The notes beneath the pieces were generated by a model. It ran no database searches and had not been told where the DNA came from. It saw nothing but the letters and a program-made list of their open reading frames with translations. The position numbers were made by a program, and so were the translations under genes. This document shows, in pieces, positions 27,739 to 36,470 of a stretch of 64,000 bases of DNA. How positions within the stretch are numbered: position 1 is the stretch's first letter; the number at the start of each line of letters is the position of its first letter. The stretch covers positions 2,173,001-2,237,000 of the forward strand of contig NZ_CP042823.1 in assembly GCF_008000895.1 (NCBI RefSeq), in the 5' to 3' direction. Source of the DNA: Methylobacterium sp. WL1 (GTDB taxonomy: Bacteria > Pseudomonadota > Alphaproteobacteria > Rhizobiales > Beijerinckiaceae).

Positions 27739-29970
27739 GTGACGCCACCACCCAGCGACGCCGACAAGCCCGGAGCCGGCGGTCCGAAGCCGGGCGGCGC
27801 TCCGTCCACCCCTGCGCAACCCGATCCGGGCCGGACCGAATCCCGGCCCGGTGCGAAGTCGCCCGCCCCCGCGGTGGGGGGCGCCAAGCCCGTGCCGGTC
27901 GCACCGAATCAGCCGGGTGCACCCGGCACTGGATCTCCGGCGGCCACTCCGCCCAAGCCGGCGACCGAACCGGTCTTGACCGTCAAGCCGGGCAGCACCG
28001 GCGCGGCCGACGGCAAGCCAGAAGCCGGCAAACTACTTGGCGACGGCGCCAAGCCGTCCGCCGCTGGAACGGATCGTCCCGGCGAGAGCAAGCCTGCCGC
28101 GACCCAGCCGGGCGCCACGGCCTCTTCGGGCTCCGAGGCCAAGCTGGCGTCCGGCATCGCCGGGCCGAAATCCGAACCTAGCAAACTCGAGCCCGGCAAG
28201 CCCGAACCCGGCAAGCCCGAAGCCGGCAAGGTCGAACCCGGCAAGCCCGAGGCGGTTAAGCCCGATCCCACCAAGCCGGATCCCACCAAGGCTGGCCAGC
28301 CGGGTGCGGGCGCGCAGAATGGCGGTGGTCCCCGGCCCGGTGCTGCGGCGACCGGTGCCGCGGCCGCTGCGGTCACGGCCGGGCCGATCCTGGACCTGAA
28401 GGCCAAGCGCATTCCCGATCCGCCGCAGCCCGGCAAGGACGCCCCGAAGGATGCGCCCAGGGACGGGTCGAAGGACGCTGCGAAGGAAACTGGCAAGGAA
28501 ACTGCCAAGGACACTGCAAAGGTTGCCGCGAAGGAGCCCCCGAAGGGCTCCGGGACGACGGCCCTGAACCCCGTGACCCCGCCGGCCGGGCGGGCCCGGG
28601 CCGGGTTCGGCTCCCTGGCGGCGGCCGGCCTCATCGGCGGCCTGATCGGCGCGGGTGCGCTGTTCGGCGCGGAGCGCGCCGGCTTCGGCACTGTGCGGCC
28701 GAACGCCTCCGATCCGTCCCTGTCCGGCCAGGTCGCCTCCCTCGACAAGCGGGTGGACGGGCTCGCCCCGCGCGATGCCGTCGCCGACCTCGACAAGCGT
28801 GTCGCCGCCGCAGAGGCCGCGGCCCGGCAGGCTCTGGAGAAGTCCCCGGCCCCCGGCGGCGCTGCGACGGACGGGCAGGCGCCCGGGACGAATGCGGCGG
28901 TGCCAGCCGATTTCGCCGCGCGCCTCGACAGCCTCGATCAGCGGGTCGCCGCGCTCCAGGAGGAGCCCGGCCGGGATCAGGGGGGCGATGCCAAGCTCGG
29001 CGCGGCCCAGGCGGCCGATCCCAAGCAGGTCGCCGATCTCGATGCGCGCGTGAAGGCGCTCGAGGCGGATCAGCCCGACAAGGGGGCCGCGGCCGAGGCG
29101 TCGGAGACGATCGCCGCCCTGCAGGGCGAGGTCGAGCAGCGGGCCAAGGCCAATGCCACGGCCGACGCCGCCCTGGGCCAGCGCCTCGACAGCCTGCAGC
29201 AGGCCCTCGACGCCCGCGTGAAGGCCGCCACCGAGGCGGTTCAGGCGGCCACGCAGGCGAGCCGCACCGCCGCGGAGGCGGGTCAGACCCAGGCCGCCGA
29301 GGCCGCGAAGGCGGTCGACCGCCGCCTGCAGGAGCAGGCCGACAAGATCGCCGCGCTCGACAAGAGCGTGTCCCAGCGGGCCGAAATCTCCACCGTTCAG
29401 GCGGCGCTGCGGGTGGTGGTGGCCGATCGCGTCGCCTCGGCGCTCGCGGCCGGCATGCCCTACGCGGAGCCGCTCGCGACGCTGCGCAAGCTGGATCCGG
29501 GTGCGGAAGCCCAGGCCACGGCGCTCGCGCCGTTCGCCGAGACCGGCGCGCCGACCACGGCTCAACTCGCCAACGCGTTCCGGCCGGTCGCCGAGCAAGT
29601 CGCCGCCAAGCGCCGGTCGCAGCTGGCCCGGAGCGCCGCCGAGACCGGCGATTTCCGCACCAAGCTCCTGAGCATGGCCGACGGCCTCGTGCAGGTGCGC
29701 AAGGTCGATGCGCCCGCCACCACGCCGGAGGCGTCCGACGAACCCGAGGCCAAGGTCCAGGCGGCGCTGGACCGCGGCGACCTGCCGGCGGCGTCCGCGG
29801 CCTTCGCGGCCCTGCCGCCCGAGATGCGCGACCAGGCCGGCGATTTCGCCGCCAAGCTCAAGGCCCGGGCCGCCGCCGAGGAGTCCGTACGGGCCCTGCT
29901 CGCCGGTGTCTTCAAGGCCCTGCCTACGGATGCGGCCTCCGGTGCCGCCCCGGCGGCGCCAGGCCGCTAG
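27739..29970 (+). CDS. Alphaproteobacterial Mic60/mitofilin-like inner-membrane protein
   Basis: This is a 743-residue product from the GTG at 27739, with tggagg eight bases upstream. Residues 1-275 are Pro/Lys/Ala/Gly-rich with repeats of the PGKPE type. A single membrane helix lies at about 290-315 (AAAGLIGGLIGAGALFGA), then long coiled coils (Ala/Gln/Asp-rich, about 320-550), and the C-terminal mitofilin-signature region with ALAAGMPYAEPLATLRKL and FAETGAPTTAQLA. The hemD-mic60-hemY order is the known alphaproteobacterial context. Family members shape inner-membrane invaginations and contact outer-membrane proteins. Confidence 0.88.
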   Translation: MTPPPSDADKPGAGGPKPGGAPSTPAQPDPGRTESRPGAKSPAPAVGGAKPVPVAPNQPGAPGTGSPAATPPKPATEPVLTVKPGSTGAADGKPEAGKLLGDGAKPSAAGTDRPGESKPAATQPGATASSGSEAKLASGIAGPKSEPSKLEPGKPEPGKPEAGKVEPGKPEAVKPDPTKPDPTKAGQPGAGAQNGGGPRPGAAATGAAAAAVTAGPILDLKAKRIPDPPQPGKDAPKDAPRDGSKDAAKETGKETAKDTAKVAAKEPPKGSGTTALNPVTPPAGRARAGFGSLAAAGLIGGLIGAGALFGAERAGFGTVRPNASDPSLSGQVASLDKRVDGLAPRDAVADLDKRVAAAEAAARQALEKSPAPGGAATDGQAPGTNAAVPADFAARLDSLDQRVAALQEEPGRDQGGDAKLGAAQAADPKQVADLDARVKALEADQPDKGAAAEASETIAALQGEVEQRAKANATADAALGQRLDSLQQALDARVKAATEAVQAATQASRTAAEAGQTQAAEAAKAVDRRLQEQADKIAALDKSVSQRAEISTVQAALRVVVADRVASALAAGMPYAEPLATLRKLDPGAEAQATALAPFAETGAPTTAQLANAFRPVAEQVAAKRRSQLARSAAETGDFRTKLLSMADGLVQVRKVDAPATTPEASDEPEAKVQAALDRGDLPAASAAFAALPPEMRDQAGDFAAKLKARAAAEESVRALLAGVFKALPTDAASGAAPAAPGR
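28188..28290 (+). repeat. PGKPE/KPDPT-coding repeat inside mic60
   Basis: Imperfect 15-base units (cccggcaagcccgaa) repeat at least five times and pass into two copies of a kpdpt unit. They encode the flexible N-terminal region ahead of the membrane helix. Confidence 0.7.
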
Positions 29971-30094
29971 GCAGTGACGGCGTCGATCCGCGCCTCGCGC
30001 GGCTGCATCTTCTCCGGTCGGGCGCCCAGGCGCCCCGCCTCTCCCGCACCCAGCGGTGGCCGCCCGGCGGCCGTCGACAGGAGACACTGACCCC

Positions 30095-31591
30095 ATGTGG
30101 CGCGCCCTCGCCTTCCTGGCCCTGCTCGCACTCGCCGCCTTCGGGGCGGTCTGGATCGCCGACCGGCCCGGCACCGTCACCGTCGTCTGGAACGGCTACC
30201 AGATCGGCACCAGCCTCGCGGTCGCCCTGGTCGGCGTGATCGCCGCGGCCATCGTCCTGGGCCTGCTCTGGGCGATCGTGCGCGGCGTGATCGGCCTACC
30301 CGAGGCGCTGGTGCGCGGTTCGGCGGAACGCCGCCGGGCGAAGGGCTTCTCCGCCCTCTCGCGCGGGATGGTGGCGGTGGGCTCGGGCGACCCGCTCGCC
30401 GCCCGCCGCTACGCCGGGGATGCCGAGCGGCTGCTCGGCCCCGAGCCGCTGACCCTCCTGCTCAAGGCCCAGGCGGCACAGATCTCCGGCGACCGCGACG
30501 CCGCCGAGAGCGCCTTCCAGCGCATGGTCGACGACCCCGAGACCCGGGTGCTCGGCCTGCGCGGCCTGTTCGTCGAGGCGCGCCGCCGCGAGGACGAGAC
30601 CGCCGCCCGCGCCTACGCGGTGGAGGCGGCCCGCCTCGCTCCCAGCGTGACCTGGGCCAACGAGGCGATGCTGGAGGCGCAATCCGCCGACGGCGACTGG
30701 GGCTCCGCTCTCGAGACCATCGAGCGGCGCTCCTCCCTGGGGCTGATCGACAAGCCGACCGCCCGGCGCCAGCGGGCCGTGCTCCTGACGGCGATCGCCG
30801 GCGAGCGCGAGGCCGGTGAGCCGGAACTCGCCGCCGAGCGCGCCCTGCAGGCGGTCAAGCTCGCCCCCGACCTGGTACCGGCAGCCTGCATCGCGGGGCG
30901 CCTGCTCTCGCGCCGGGGCGACCTGCGCAAGGCCGCCAAGGTCGTCGAGACGGCCTGGAAGACCAATCCGCACCCCGACCTCGCCAAGGTCTATCTCGGC
31001 CTGCGCCCCGGTGATTCGGTCCGCGACCGCCTAGCCCGGGCCGAGACCCTGGCCAAACTCACGTCCTGGGATCCGGAATCCCGCCTCGCCGTGGCGCAGG
31101 CGTCCCTCGACGCGCGCGAATACGGCCGGGCTCGGGAGGCCCTGAAGCCGCTGCTCGCCGACCGCCCGACCGTCCGCTCCAGCCTGATGATGGCGGCGAT
31201 CGAGGAGGCCGAGCACGGCGCGGCGTCCGGTCAGGCCCGCGAGTGGCTGTCCCGGGCGGCCCGGGCGCCGCGCGACCCTGTCTGGATCGCCGACGGCATC
31301 GCGTCCGACACCTGGGCACCGGTCTCGCCGGTCAGCGGCCGCCTCGACGCGTTCGCGTGGCGCGAGCCGCCGAACACGTTGGCACCCTCCGAGCCCGCGG
31401 TGGAGCCGGAGGAGCCCGACCTGCCGAAGCCCGTCCTCGTCCCGGCCGAACCGATGTCGCCCGCCCCGCTTCCAACCATCATCCCCGCCGCCAGCCCGCC
31501 GGCTGGTCCGGGGGCCGACGCGGTTTCCGCCGGCATGGCCTCTGCGGCGGTCCCGGCCTCGGGCGAGCGGGCCGCGCGGCGGACGGCATGA
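30095..31591 (+). CDS. HemY-domain tetratricopeptide membrane protein
   Basis: This is a 498-residue product from the ATG at 30095 (aggaga ten bases upstream). Two N-terminal membrane helices (about 3-22 and 38-62) are followed by the HemY_N region with FSALSRGMVAVGSGDPLAARRY near residue 88 and a series of TPR-like helices. The C-terminus is Pro/Ala-rich. Proteins of this type lie behind hemD/mic60 in alphaproteobacteria. They are not the protoporphyrinogen oxidase also called HemY, and their biochemical role is unclear. Confidence 0.88.
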   Translation: MWRALAFLALLALAAFGAVWIADRPGTVTVVWNGYQIGTSLAVALVGVIAAAIVLGLLWAIVRGVIGLPEALVRGSAERRRAKGFSALSRGMVAVGSGDPLAARRYAGDAERLLGPEPLTLLLKAQAAQISGDRDAAESAFQRMVDDPETRVLGLRGLFVEARRREDETAARAYAVEAARLAPSVTWANEAMLEAQSADGDWGSALETIERRSSLGLIDKPTARRQRAVLLTAIAGEREAGEPELAAERALQAVKLAPDLVPAACIAGRLLSRRGDLRKAAKVVETAWKTNPHPDLAKVYLGLRPGDSVRDRLARAETLAKLTSWDPESRLAVAQASLDAREYGRAREALKPLLADRPTVRSSLMMAAIEEAEHGAASGQAREWLSRAARAPRDPVWIADGIASDTWAPVSPVSGRLDAFAWREPPNTLAPSEPAVEPEEPDLPKPVLVPAEPMSPAPLPTIIPAASPPAGPGADAVSAGMASAAVPASGERAARRTA

Positions 31592-31693
31592 CGGATCGGC
31601 TGGTCCGGCCTTAGCCGGATAACGAGAGAAGAGTGGGAGATATCAGTCTTGTACTGAACTTTTCCCTCGGTCGCGCGCTTACGTTGACGTCAG

Positions 31694-32287
31694 TTGTTGA
31701 TAATGCGTACCCTGTTGCTGATGCACGCCCGCGCCGACCGAGGATCAGACAATCTGCCCTCCGCTTCATCTCCCTGTCGCGTCGCCGATCCGGCGGGGCG
31801 CAACGCGGGTTCCGACCCGGCCGGTCCTGTCGTGACGGCCGCGATCGAGGACACGGCCGAACCGCGCCGGCAGGTGGGCGTTCTGCCGTTTCAGCAGGGG
31901 CGCGACGGTGAGAACCGGATCCTCCTGGTGACCTCCCGGGAAAGCCGGCGCTGGGTCATCCCGAAGGGGTGGCCGATGAAGGGCCGCAAGCCGTTCGAAG
32001 CAGCGGCGCGCGAAGCCTACGAGGAAGCCGGCCTGCGCGGCGATGTCGGCAAGCGGCCACTCGGCTACTACGTCTACCAGAAGCGCCTGAAGAACCTCGA
32101 CGCGGTCCTGTGCCAGGTCAAGGTTTTCCCGCTCAAGGTTCGCAAACAGCTCAAGAACTTCCCGGAGGCGAATCAGCGCGAGTTGCGCTGGTTCACGCCT
32201 GCCGAGGCCGCCGAGGCCGTGTCCGAACCGGGCCTCGCGGCGATCATTCGCGCCACATGCCGGCAAGTTAAGGCGACGGACGCGTAA
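31694..32287 (+). CDS. NUDIX hydrolase
   Basis: This is a NUDIX-fold pyrophosphohydrolase of the group related to diphosphoinositol-polyphosphate and Ap(n)A hydrolases. The catalytic helix is visible as REAYEEAGL near residue 111, preceded by WVIPKGWPMKGRKPFEAAA. The first Glu of the classical box (GX5E) is replaced by Arg, while the metal-binding REXXEE core is intact. The start is uncertain: the frame is open from an ATG at 31694, but similarity begins only at about residue 50, and a GTG at 31832 is a possible start. It stands alone before tRNA-Thr. Confidence 0.85.
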   Translation: MLIMRTLLLMHARADRGSDNLPSASSPCRVADPAGRNAGSDPAGPVVTAAIEDTAEPRRQVGVLPFQQGRDGENRILLVTSRESRRWVIPKGWPMKGRKPFEAAAREAYEEAGLRGDVGKRPLGYYVYQKRLKNLDAVLCQVKVFPLKVRKQLKNFPEANQRELRWFTPAEAAEAVSEPGLAAIIRATCRQVKATDA

Positions 32288-32294
32288 CCCACCG

Positions 32295-32323
32295 TTGCCA
32301 AGCCGGCGATGATCCGTTATTGC
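32295..32323 (+). promoter_or_regulatory. Promoter of tRNA-Thr
   Basis: TTGCCA (32295-32300), a 17-base spacer and TATTGC (32318-32323) predict a start near 32330, about 43 bases before the tRNA. The geometry is the same as that of the tRNA-Asp and tRNA-Gln promoters. Confidence 0.65.
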
Positions 32324-32372
32324 CCCTCTCAGCCGGACGGACACGCCCCCAAGCGGGGTCGCCACGGCGCTT

Positions 32373-32447
32373 GCTGCGGTAGCTCAGTGGTAGAGCACTT
32401 CATTGGTAATGAAGAGGTCGACAGTTCAATCCTGTCTCGCAGCACCA
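32373..32447 (+). tRNA. tRNA-Thr (GGT)
   Basis: This is a 75-base cloverleaf. The acceptor stem GCTGCGG pairs with TCGCAGC (one G-U pair), the D-arm is gctcagtggtagagc, the anticodon arm cttca-ttGGTaa-tgaag gives anticodon GGT, and the T-arm is acagttcaatcctgt. A discriminator A and CCA are encoded. Confidence 0.97.
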
Positions 32448-32611
32448 GAATTTCTCCTGACTGACTGATCGTTTCAAGGGTACAGCGGGCTCTCGCTGCG
32501 CCAATCCTCGGGTTTGCTTGAAGGATCGCCGGAAAGGCGTCGTCGAGCCTGTCGGCTTCCCGTGGCGCCTAGGATGGCGCGCCGTTCCATCCGTTTGGGG
32601 ATGATGCAGGA

Positions 32612-32893
32612 TTGAACACGACGGCCCTCTTCACGATGCTGGGTATCGTCCTCGGCTGGGTCGTCCTGGCCGGGGCCGCGCTGCTGGCGGGCCGGATCGC
32701 CACCTTCGCGTTCATGGTCCTGACCGTGGTTGCGCTGTTCCTCTATGTGCCCTGGGTCAGGCTGCGCGCCAGCGGGATCGAGGGCTCGAGTCGGCCGGTC
32801 CGGTTCTGGACGAATGTCGCGATGCTGGTGGTCAGCCTCGCGGCGTGCCTCGCCTTCGCGGTGATGCTGGCCCGGCGGATGGGGTTCTTGTAG
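32612..32893 (+). CDS. Small three-helix membrane protein
   Basis: This is a 93-residue product, read from a TTG at 32612 or possibly from the ATG at 32636. Three hydrophobic segments are evident (about residues 8-27, 30-48 and 68-87) with a short basic loop. No family is recognised. The isolated position after tRNA-Thr gives no functional clue. Confidence 0.6.
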   Translation: MNTTALFTMLGIVLGWVVLAGAALLAGRIATFAFMVLTVVALFLYVPWVRLRASGIEGSSRPVRFWTNVAMLVVSLAACLAFAVMLARRMGFL

Positions 32894-33029
32894 CCGGAGG
32901 CCCACGAGAGCGTCGTCGGACGGCTATCTCGAAGTGCCGCATCGTCCCATCGGGGGCATCGGAGTCTCTGCGTCTCCCGCAGGACCAGCAGCGATGCCGG
33001 ACGCCGAACCGAACCGGCGCCCGATCGCC

Positions 33030-33275
33030 TCAGTGCTTCGTCAGGCTGTCGAGGGTCTCGTTCTGTCCGAGCGTGTCCGAGAACCGTCCGAGACGGCTAA
33101 GGCTCGGCTCGTTCAGGCCACCGGCATTGGCGAAGGTGGCCAACGCGATACCGACCAGAAAGCTGGCTTCCTCGGCGGTGACCGCCCGACCGCTCAGCGT
33201 ACTGGCCGCTCCGCGCACGGCGAGCACGGCCTGCTGGAACGCGGGGTCGTTCTGCAGCTCCGCCAATCGGGTCAT
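33030..33275 (-). CDS. Hypothetical small protein
   Basis: This is an 81-residue product from the ATG at 33275, with the ribosome-site-like aggag 11 bases upstream. The sequence is amphipathic and helical (LQNDPAFQQAVLAVRGAAS), with a hydrophobic centre (FLVGIALATFANAGG). It lacks a clear signal peptide or a known domain. It lies on the strand opposite to its neighbours. Confidence 0.55.
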   Translation of the reverse strand: MTRLAELQNDPAFQQAVLAVRGAASTLSGRAVTAEEASFLVGIALATFANAGGLNEPSLSRLGRFSDTLGQNETLDSLTKH

Positions 33276-33658
33276 CTGAGGCTTTCTCCTGGATCACGTG
33301 TGTTGTCTGCGGCGTCGCCGGAGCCTTTGGACCCATCGGCGGGGACGGTTCAAGGGGTGCCGCGCCTGTGTCCCGGAACCGGGACGATGCCGGCGGCGCT
33401 GGTCTGCGTCGAAACCGGATAATCGACCCTCATAAGCGTCACGGTAGGTGGGTTTCACATCATGGATCAAGGTTTCCATCCGGCCGGCTGACGATCCGCA
33501 ACGGATCGAGATCGCAAAGACCGGCCGTCCTGACGGTTGCTCGGGCCCCGCGGCACCGCAGGCTTTGCCCCCGGACACCGGGGCCGGGGTCACGGCCGGT
33601 AAACCCTTCGGCGTGAGGATAGCCGGGCTACCATCAGGCACAGGATCGTTGTTCCAGC
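33276..33658. other. Intergenic, no gene seen
   Basis: ORFs of 124 and 120 codons cross this stretch in opposite directions, but both run into neighbouring genes, use implausible starts and show no family features. The plus-strand end probably contains the promoter of the TonB-C-like gene. Confidence 0.45.
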
Positions 33659-34042
33659 ATGTCGTCACGCGTGTTGACTTACGGGACCGCCGCGCTCCTC
33701 GGCGTTCTGCTGCTGCCCTGGCCGGCGGCGGCGCGGATGGGGGTCTCGCCGGCGGTGCGCACCTGGCTGTCCGGCCTCGTCACCCGGATCGACGCGGTCG
33801 ATCGCGCTGATCGGCACGCGAACACCCGCCGGGCAGCCGGCACCGTGTTGGTGCGGATCGAGATCGCCGCCGACGGTTCGGTGCGTCAGGCCGAGATCGA
33901 GCGTAGTTCGGGCTCCCGCGGGCTCGACCGTCGGGCGCTCCGGGCGGTGCAGGGGGCGAGCCCGTTCAGGGCGCCCCCGGTCGAGCTGCTGGCCGAGGAC
34001 GGGGTCGCCGACCTCAGCGTTCCGGTGCAGTTCGGGCGCTAG
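33659..34042 (+). CDS. TonB-C-domain-like periplasmic protein
   Basis: This is a 127-residue product. Residues 1-25 form a signal peptide (LTYGTAALLGVLLLPWPAAA). The rest matches a TonB C-terminal domain without the transmembrane and Pro-rich parts: GTVLVRIEIAADGSVRQAEIERSSGSRGLDRRAL is the expected beta-alpha core, followed by SPFRAPPVEL. Such stand-alone secreted TonB_C domains are common in alphaproteobacteria, but their role is unclear. Its stop codon lies in the CTAG of the second copy of the REP-like repeat. Confidence 0.78.
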   Translation: MSSRVLTYGTAALLGVLLLPWPAAARMGVSPAVRTWLSGLVTRIDAVDRADRHANTRRAAGTVLVRIEIAADGSVRQAEIERSSGSRGLDRRALRAVQGASPFRAPPVELLAEDGVADLSVPVQFGR

Positions 34043-34092
34043 AGCATCGTTCCGAAAGGTGGCCGCCGGCTTTCGGAACACGACGATGCGCC
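34039..34092. repeat. REP-like palindrome, second copy, overlapping a stop codon
   Basis: The element runs ctagagcatcgttccgaaag, then a gtggccgccgg centre, then ctttcggaacacgacgatgc. It is the reverse complement of the same family as 6404-6454. As there, the CTAG at the edge contains the stop codon of the adjoining gene. Confidence 0.75.
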
Positions 34093-34204
34093 GAACCTCG
34101 GCCTCGGAAACCCGTAGTTTGCGACGGTGCGCGGCGCCGTCCTGAAACTTTTGTCGAATCGCCTCCGTTCGCGTCTTCAACCACAAGGCGCGTCCGGGAG
34201 GTTG

Positions 34205-34348
34205 ATGGTGAGAGACACATTCGCGCGGCTGCGCCGGGAAGAGACGAAGCGGCCGCCCCTGCCCCTGGTGGTCTCGTGGCTGGCGGTGTCGGTCGGGATG
34301 TGGGTCGTGATCTACGCCTATTCCGGCCGCGTGATCTGGACCTGGTGA
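34205..34348 (+). CDS. Single-helix small membrane protein
   Basis: This is a 47-residue product from the ATG at 34205; GGGAGG at 34196-34201 may instead favour the GTG at 34208. A charged N-terminus (RDTFARLRREETKRPP) precedes one membrane helix (VSWLAVSVGMWVVIYAYSG) and a short tail. It could be missed by automated annotation. Its function is unknown. Confidence 0.5.
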   Translation: MVRDTFARLRREETKRPPLPLVVSWLAVSVGMWVVIYAYSGRVIWTW

Positions 34349-34354
34349 CCGGGT

Positions 34355-34591
34355 TCAGCGATCGTCGTGACGGCTCGCGCCGACAAACGCTCCGATCAGG
34401 TAGCCGGACTGGTGGGCCGCCAGATAGGCGAGCAGCACCAGGACCTTCACGGCATCGATCGTGGACGTCAGTGCCCAGAGGGGCAGGCATATCAGGGCGA
34501 TCAGCACCGAACTCGCCACGACAGCCGGGGCCCGATAGAGCCATCCTTCCAGAATTCCTGCTGCGCATAAGAGGGCCGCGATAAGCAACAA
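34355..34591 (-). CDS. Small hydrophobic membrane protein
   Basis: This is a 78-residue product with two or three hydrophobic segments (LLIAALLCAAGILEGWLY, VVASSVLIALICLPLWAL, VKVLVLLAYLAAHQSGYLIG) and an acidic/basic end. It is convergent with the 47-residue protein and follows an AT-rich stretch (34590-34700). No family is recognised. Confidence 0.6.
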   Translation of the reverse strand: MLLIAALLCAAGILEGWLYRAPAVVASSVLIALICLPLWALTSTIDAVKVLVLLAYLAAHQSGYLIGAFVGASRHDDR

Positions 34592-34704
34592 GCAGCACCC
34601 TGTATGGCGTAATAGTAAGATTTATAGCTCAATCCTACGCATGTTGCTATATTAAGCCTCTTAAATTCGGTTTCGTGCGCGCGACGCATATTTTTCCTGG
34701 CCGG

Positions 34705-35694
34705 TCACGGCAGCACCAGGCCGGAGACGCCGTAGATCAATGCCGCGACCAGCGCCGCCGCGGGCATCGTGACCACCCAGGCGATCACGATGCCCTGGGC
34801 GATGTTCCAGCGCACCGCCGAAACCCGCCTGGCCGCACCGACTCCGACGATCGCCCCGGTGATCGTGTGAGTGGTGGAGACCGGGATCCCGAACGCGGTG
34901 GCGGCAAACAGGGTGACGGCCCCACCGGTCTCGGCGCAGAAGCCCTGCATGGGCGACAGCCGGGTGATCTTCGAGCCCATCGTGTGGACGATGCGCCAGC
35001 CGCCGAGCAGCGTGCCGAGCGCCATGGCGGTCTGGCAGGACAGCACCACCCAGAGCGGCACGTGGAACGCACCGCCCTCCTCCCCGTGGGCGTAGAGCAG
35101 CACCGCGATGATGCCCATGGTCTTCTGCGCGTCGTTGCCGCCATGGCCGAGCGAGTAGAGCGAGGCCGAGACGAACTGCATCCCCCGGAACAGCCGGTCC
35201 ACCGCGTGAGGGGTCGAGCGCACGAAGATCCACGATACCGCCAGCATCAGCAGCAGCCCGAGGCCGAAGCCCAGGGCGGGCGAGAGCACGATGGCGGCGC
35301 TGGTCGCGATCACGCCGGGCCAGACGATCGCGCCGAGGCCCGCCTTGGCGATGCCGGCCCCGAGCAGGCCGCCGATCAGCGCGTGCGAGCTCGAGGATGG
35401 GATTCCGGCGTACCACGTGATCAGGTTCCAGCTGATCGCGCCGCCCAGGGCCCCCAGGATCACCCGGTCGGTCACCATGTCGACATCGACGATGCCCGAC
35501 CCGACCGTGCCGGCCACGTGCAGGCCGAAGATCAGGAACGCCACGAAGTTGAAGAACGCCGCCCAGATGACGGCGTAGCGGGGCGCGAGCACCCGGGTCG
35601 ACACGATGGTGGCGATCGAGTTTGCGGCGTCGTGCAGCCCGTTCAAGAAATCGAAGAGCAGGGCGACGGCGATGAGGACGATCAGGAGGGGCAC
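34705..35694 (-). CDS. Inorganic phosphate transporter, PiT family
   Basis: This is a low-affinity Pi (metal-phosphate)/H+ symporter, 329 residues with about ten membrane helices. Signature segments are FDFLNGLHDAANSIATIV near residue 14, with the conserved GxxDxANSIAT-type motif, and the repeat copy LYSLGHGGNDAQKTMGIIA near residue 170. The short form without a central cytoplasmic loop is typical of alphaproteobacteria. It lies nine bases behind the DUF47 gene, a standard Pit accessory arrangement. Confidence 0.95.
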   Translation of the reverse strand: MPLLIVLIAVALLFDFLNGLHDAANSIATIVSTRVLAPRYAVIWAAFFNFVAFLIFGLHVAGTVGSGIVDVDMVTDRVILGALGGAISWNLITWYAGIPSSSSHALIGGLLGAGIAKAGLGAIVWPGVIATSAAIVLSPALGFGLGLLLMLAVSWIFVRSTPHAVDRLFRGMQFVSASLYSLGHGGNDAQKTMGIIAVLLYAHGEEGGAFHVPLWVVLSCQTAMALGTLLGGWRIVHTMGSKITRLSPMQGFCAETGGAVTLFAATAFGIPVSTTHTITGAIVGVGAARRVSAVRWNIAQGIVIAWVVTMPAAALVAALIYGVSGLVLP

Positions 35695-35703
35695 GCGGCC
35701 GGC

Positions 35704-36345
35704 TCAGACATGCTCGACCACGATGCTGCTGATCTGGTTCGCGACATCCTCGAACCGGTCCATGACCTTCTCCAGGTGGTCGTACAGCTCGGACCCGACC
35801 ACGAAGGCCATGGGATCCTGCCGGGAAGCCTTGAACAGGGCCTTGAGCCCGGCATTGTGCAGGTCGTCGGCCCGGCCTTCGAGCTGGATCACCCGCTCGG
35901 TCAGAGTGTTCAGGACGGTCGCGTTCTCGCCCAGCGCCCGCAGCTTCGGCATCGCCTCGGCGGTCGCGGCGGCGGCCTCCTGGATCACCGCGCCCATCTC
36001 GCGCATTGACGGCTCGAAGGCGGTGACCTCGAACAGCTGCACCGTCTTGGCGGTCTTGAGCATCTGGTCGATGGCGTCGTCAAGGGAGCCGACAAGGGCC
36101 TGGATGTCGCCCCGGTCGAACGGGGTGATGAAGGTCCGCCGCACGGCCAGCAGGGCGTCCCGGGTGATCGTGTCGGCGGCATCCTCGTGGTCGGCGATCG
36201 CCTGGCAGGCCACCGGGACGTCCTGGGTGCCATCGAGCAGGGCCCGGAGCGCGGCCGCGCCGCCGACCAGGGTGGCGGCATGGCGCTCGAACAGGTCGAA
36301 GAACCGGTCTTCCTTCGGCATCAACGCACGAAACCAGCCCAGCAT
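35704..36345 (-). CDS. DUF47 (PhoU-like) Pit accessory protein
   Basis: This is a 213-residue all-helical protein of the DUF47/TIGR00153 family, which resembles PhoU and accompanies PiT transporters. Visible features are the N-terminal ALMPKEDRFFDLFERHAATLV segment, the paired acidic helices (ADHEDAADTITRDALL and FITPFDRGDIQALVGSLDDAID) and the C-terminal YDHLEKVMDRFEDVANQISS. The two genes form an operon. Control by the Pho regulon is likely but no box was identified. Confidence 0.93.
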   Translation of the reverse strand: MLGWFRALMPKEDRFFDLFERHAATLVGGAAALRALLDGTQDVPVACQAIADHEDAADTITRDALLAVRRTFITPFDRGDIQALVGSLDDAIDQMLKTAKTVQLFEVTAFEPSMREMGAVIQEAAAATAEAMPKLRALGENATVLNTLTERVIQLEGRADDLHNAGLKALFKASRQDPMAFVVGSELYDHLEKVMDRFEDVANQISSIVVEHV

Positions 36346-36470
36346 GTGACGTCCCGGTTCGAGGATCAGTATCCGTGCAAGCTCGACTGCCAGATACGCC
36401 TAGCATGGCGATCGGCGGTTCGCATCAGCCGGCACCGGTCACGCCCTACATTCGGGTCGCTTGCGTCATT

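Noticed and set aside
33294..33668. Minus-strand ORF of 124 codons in the spacer before the TonB-C-like gene
   Set aside because: The start overlaps the neighbouring gene, there is no ribosome site, and the end is an Arg-rich run. It was considered but not supported.
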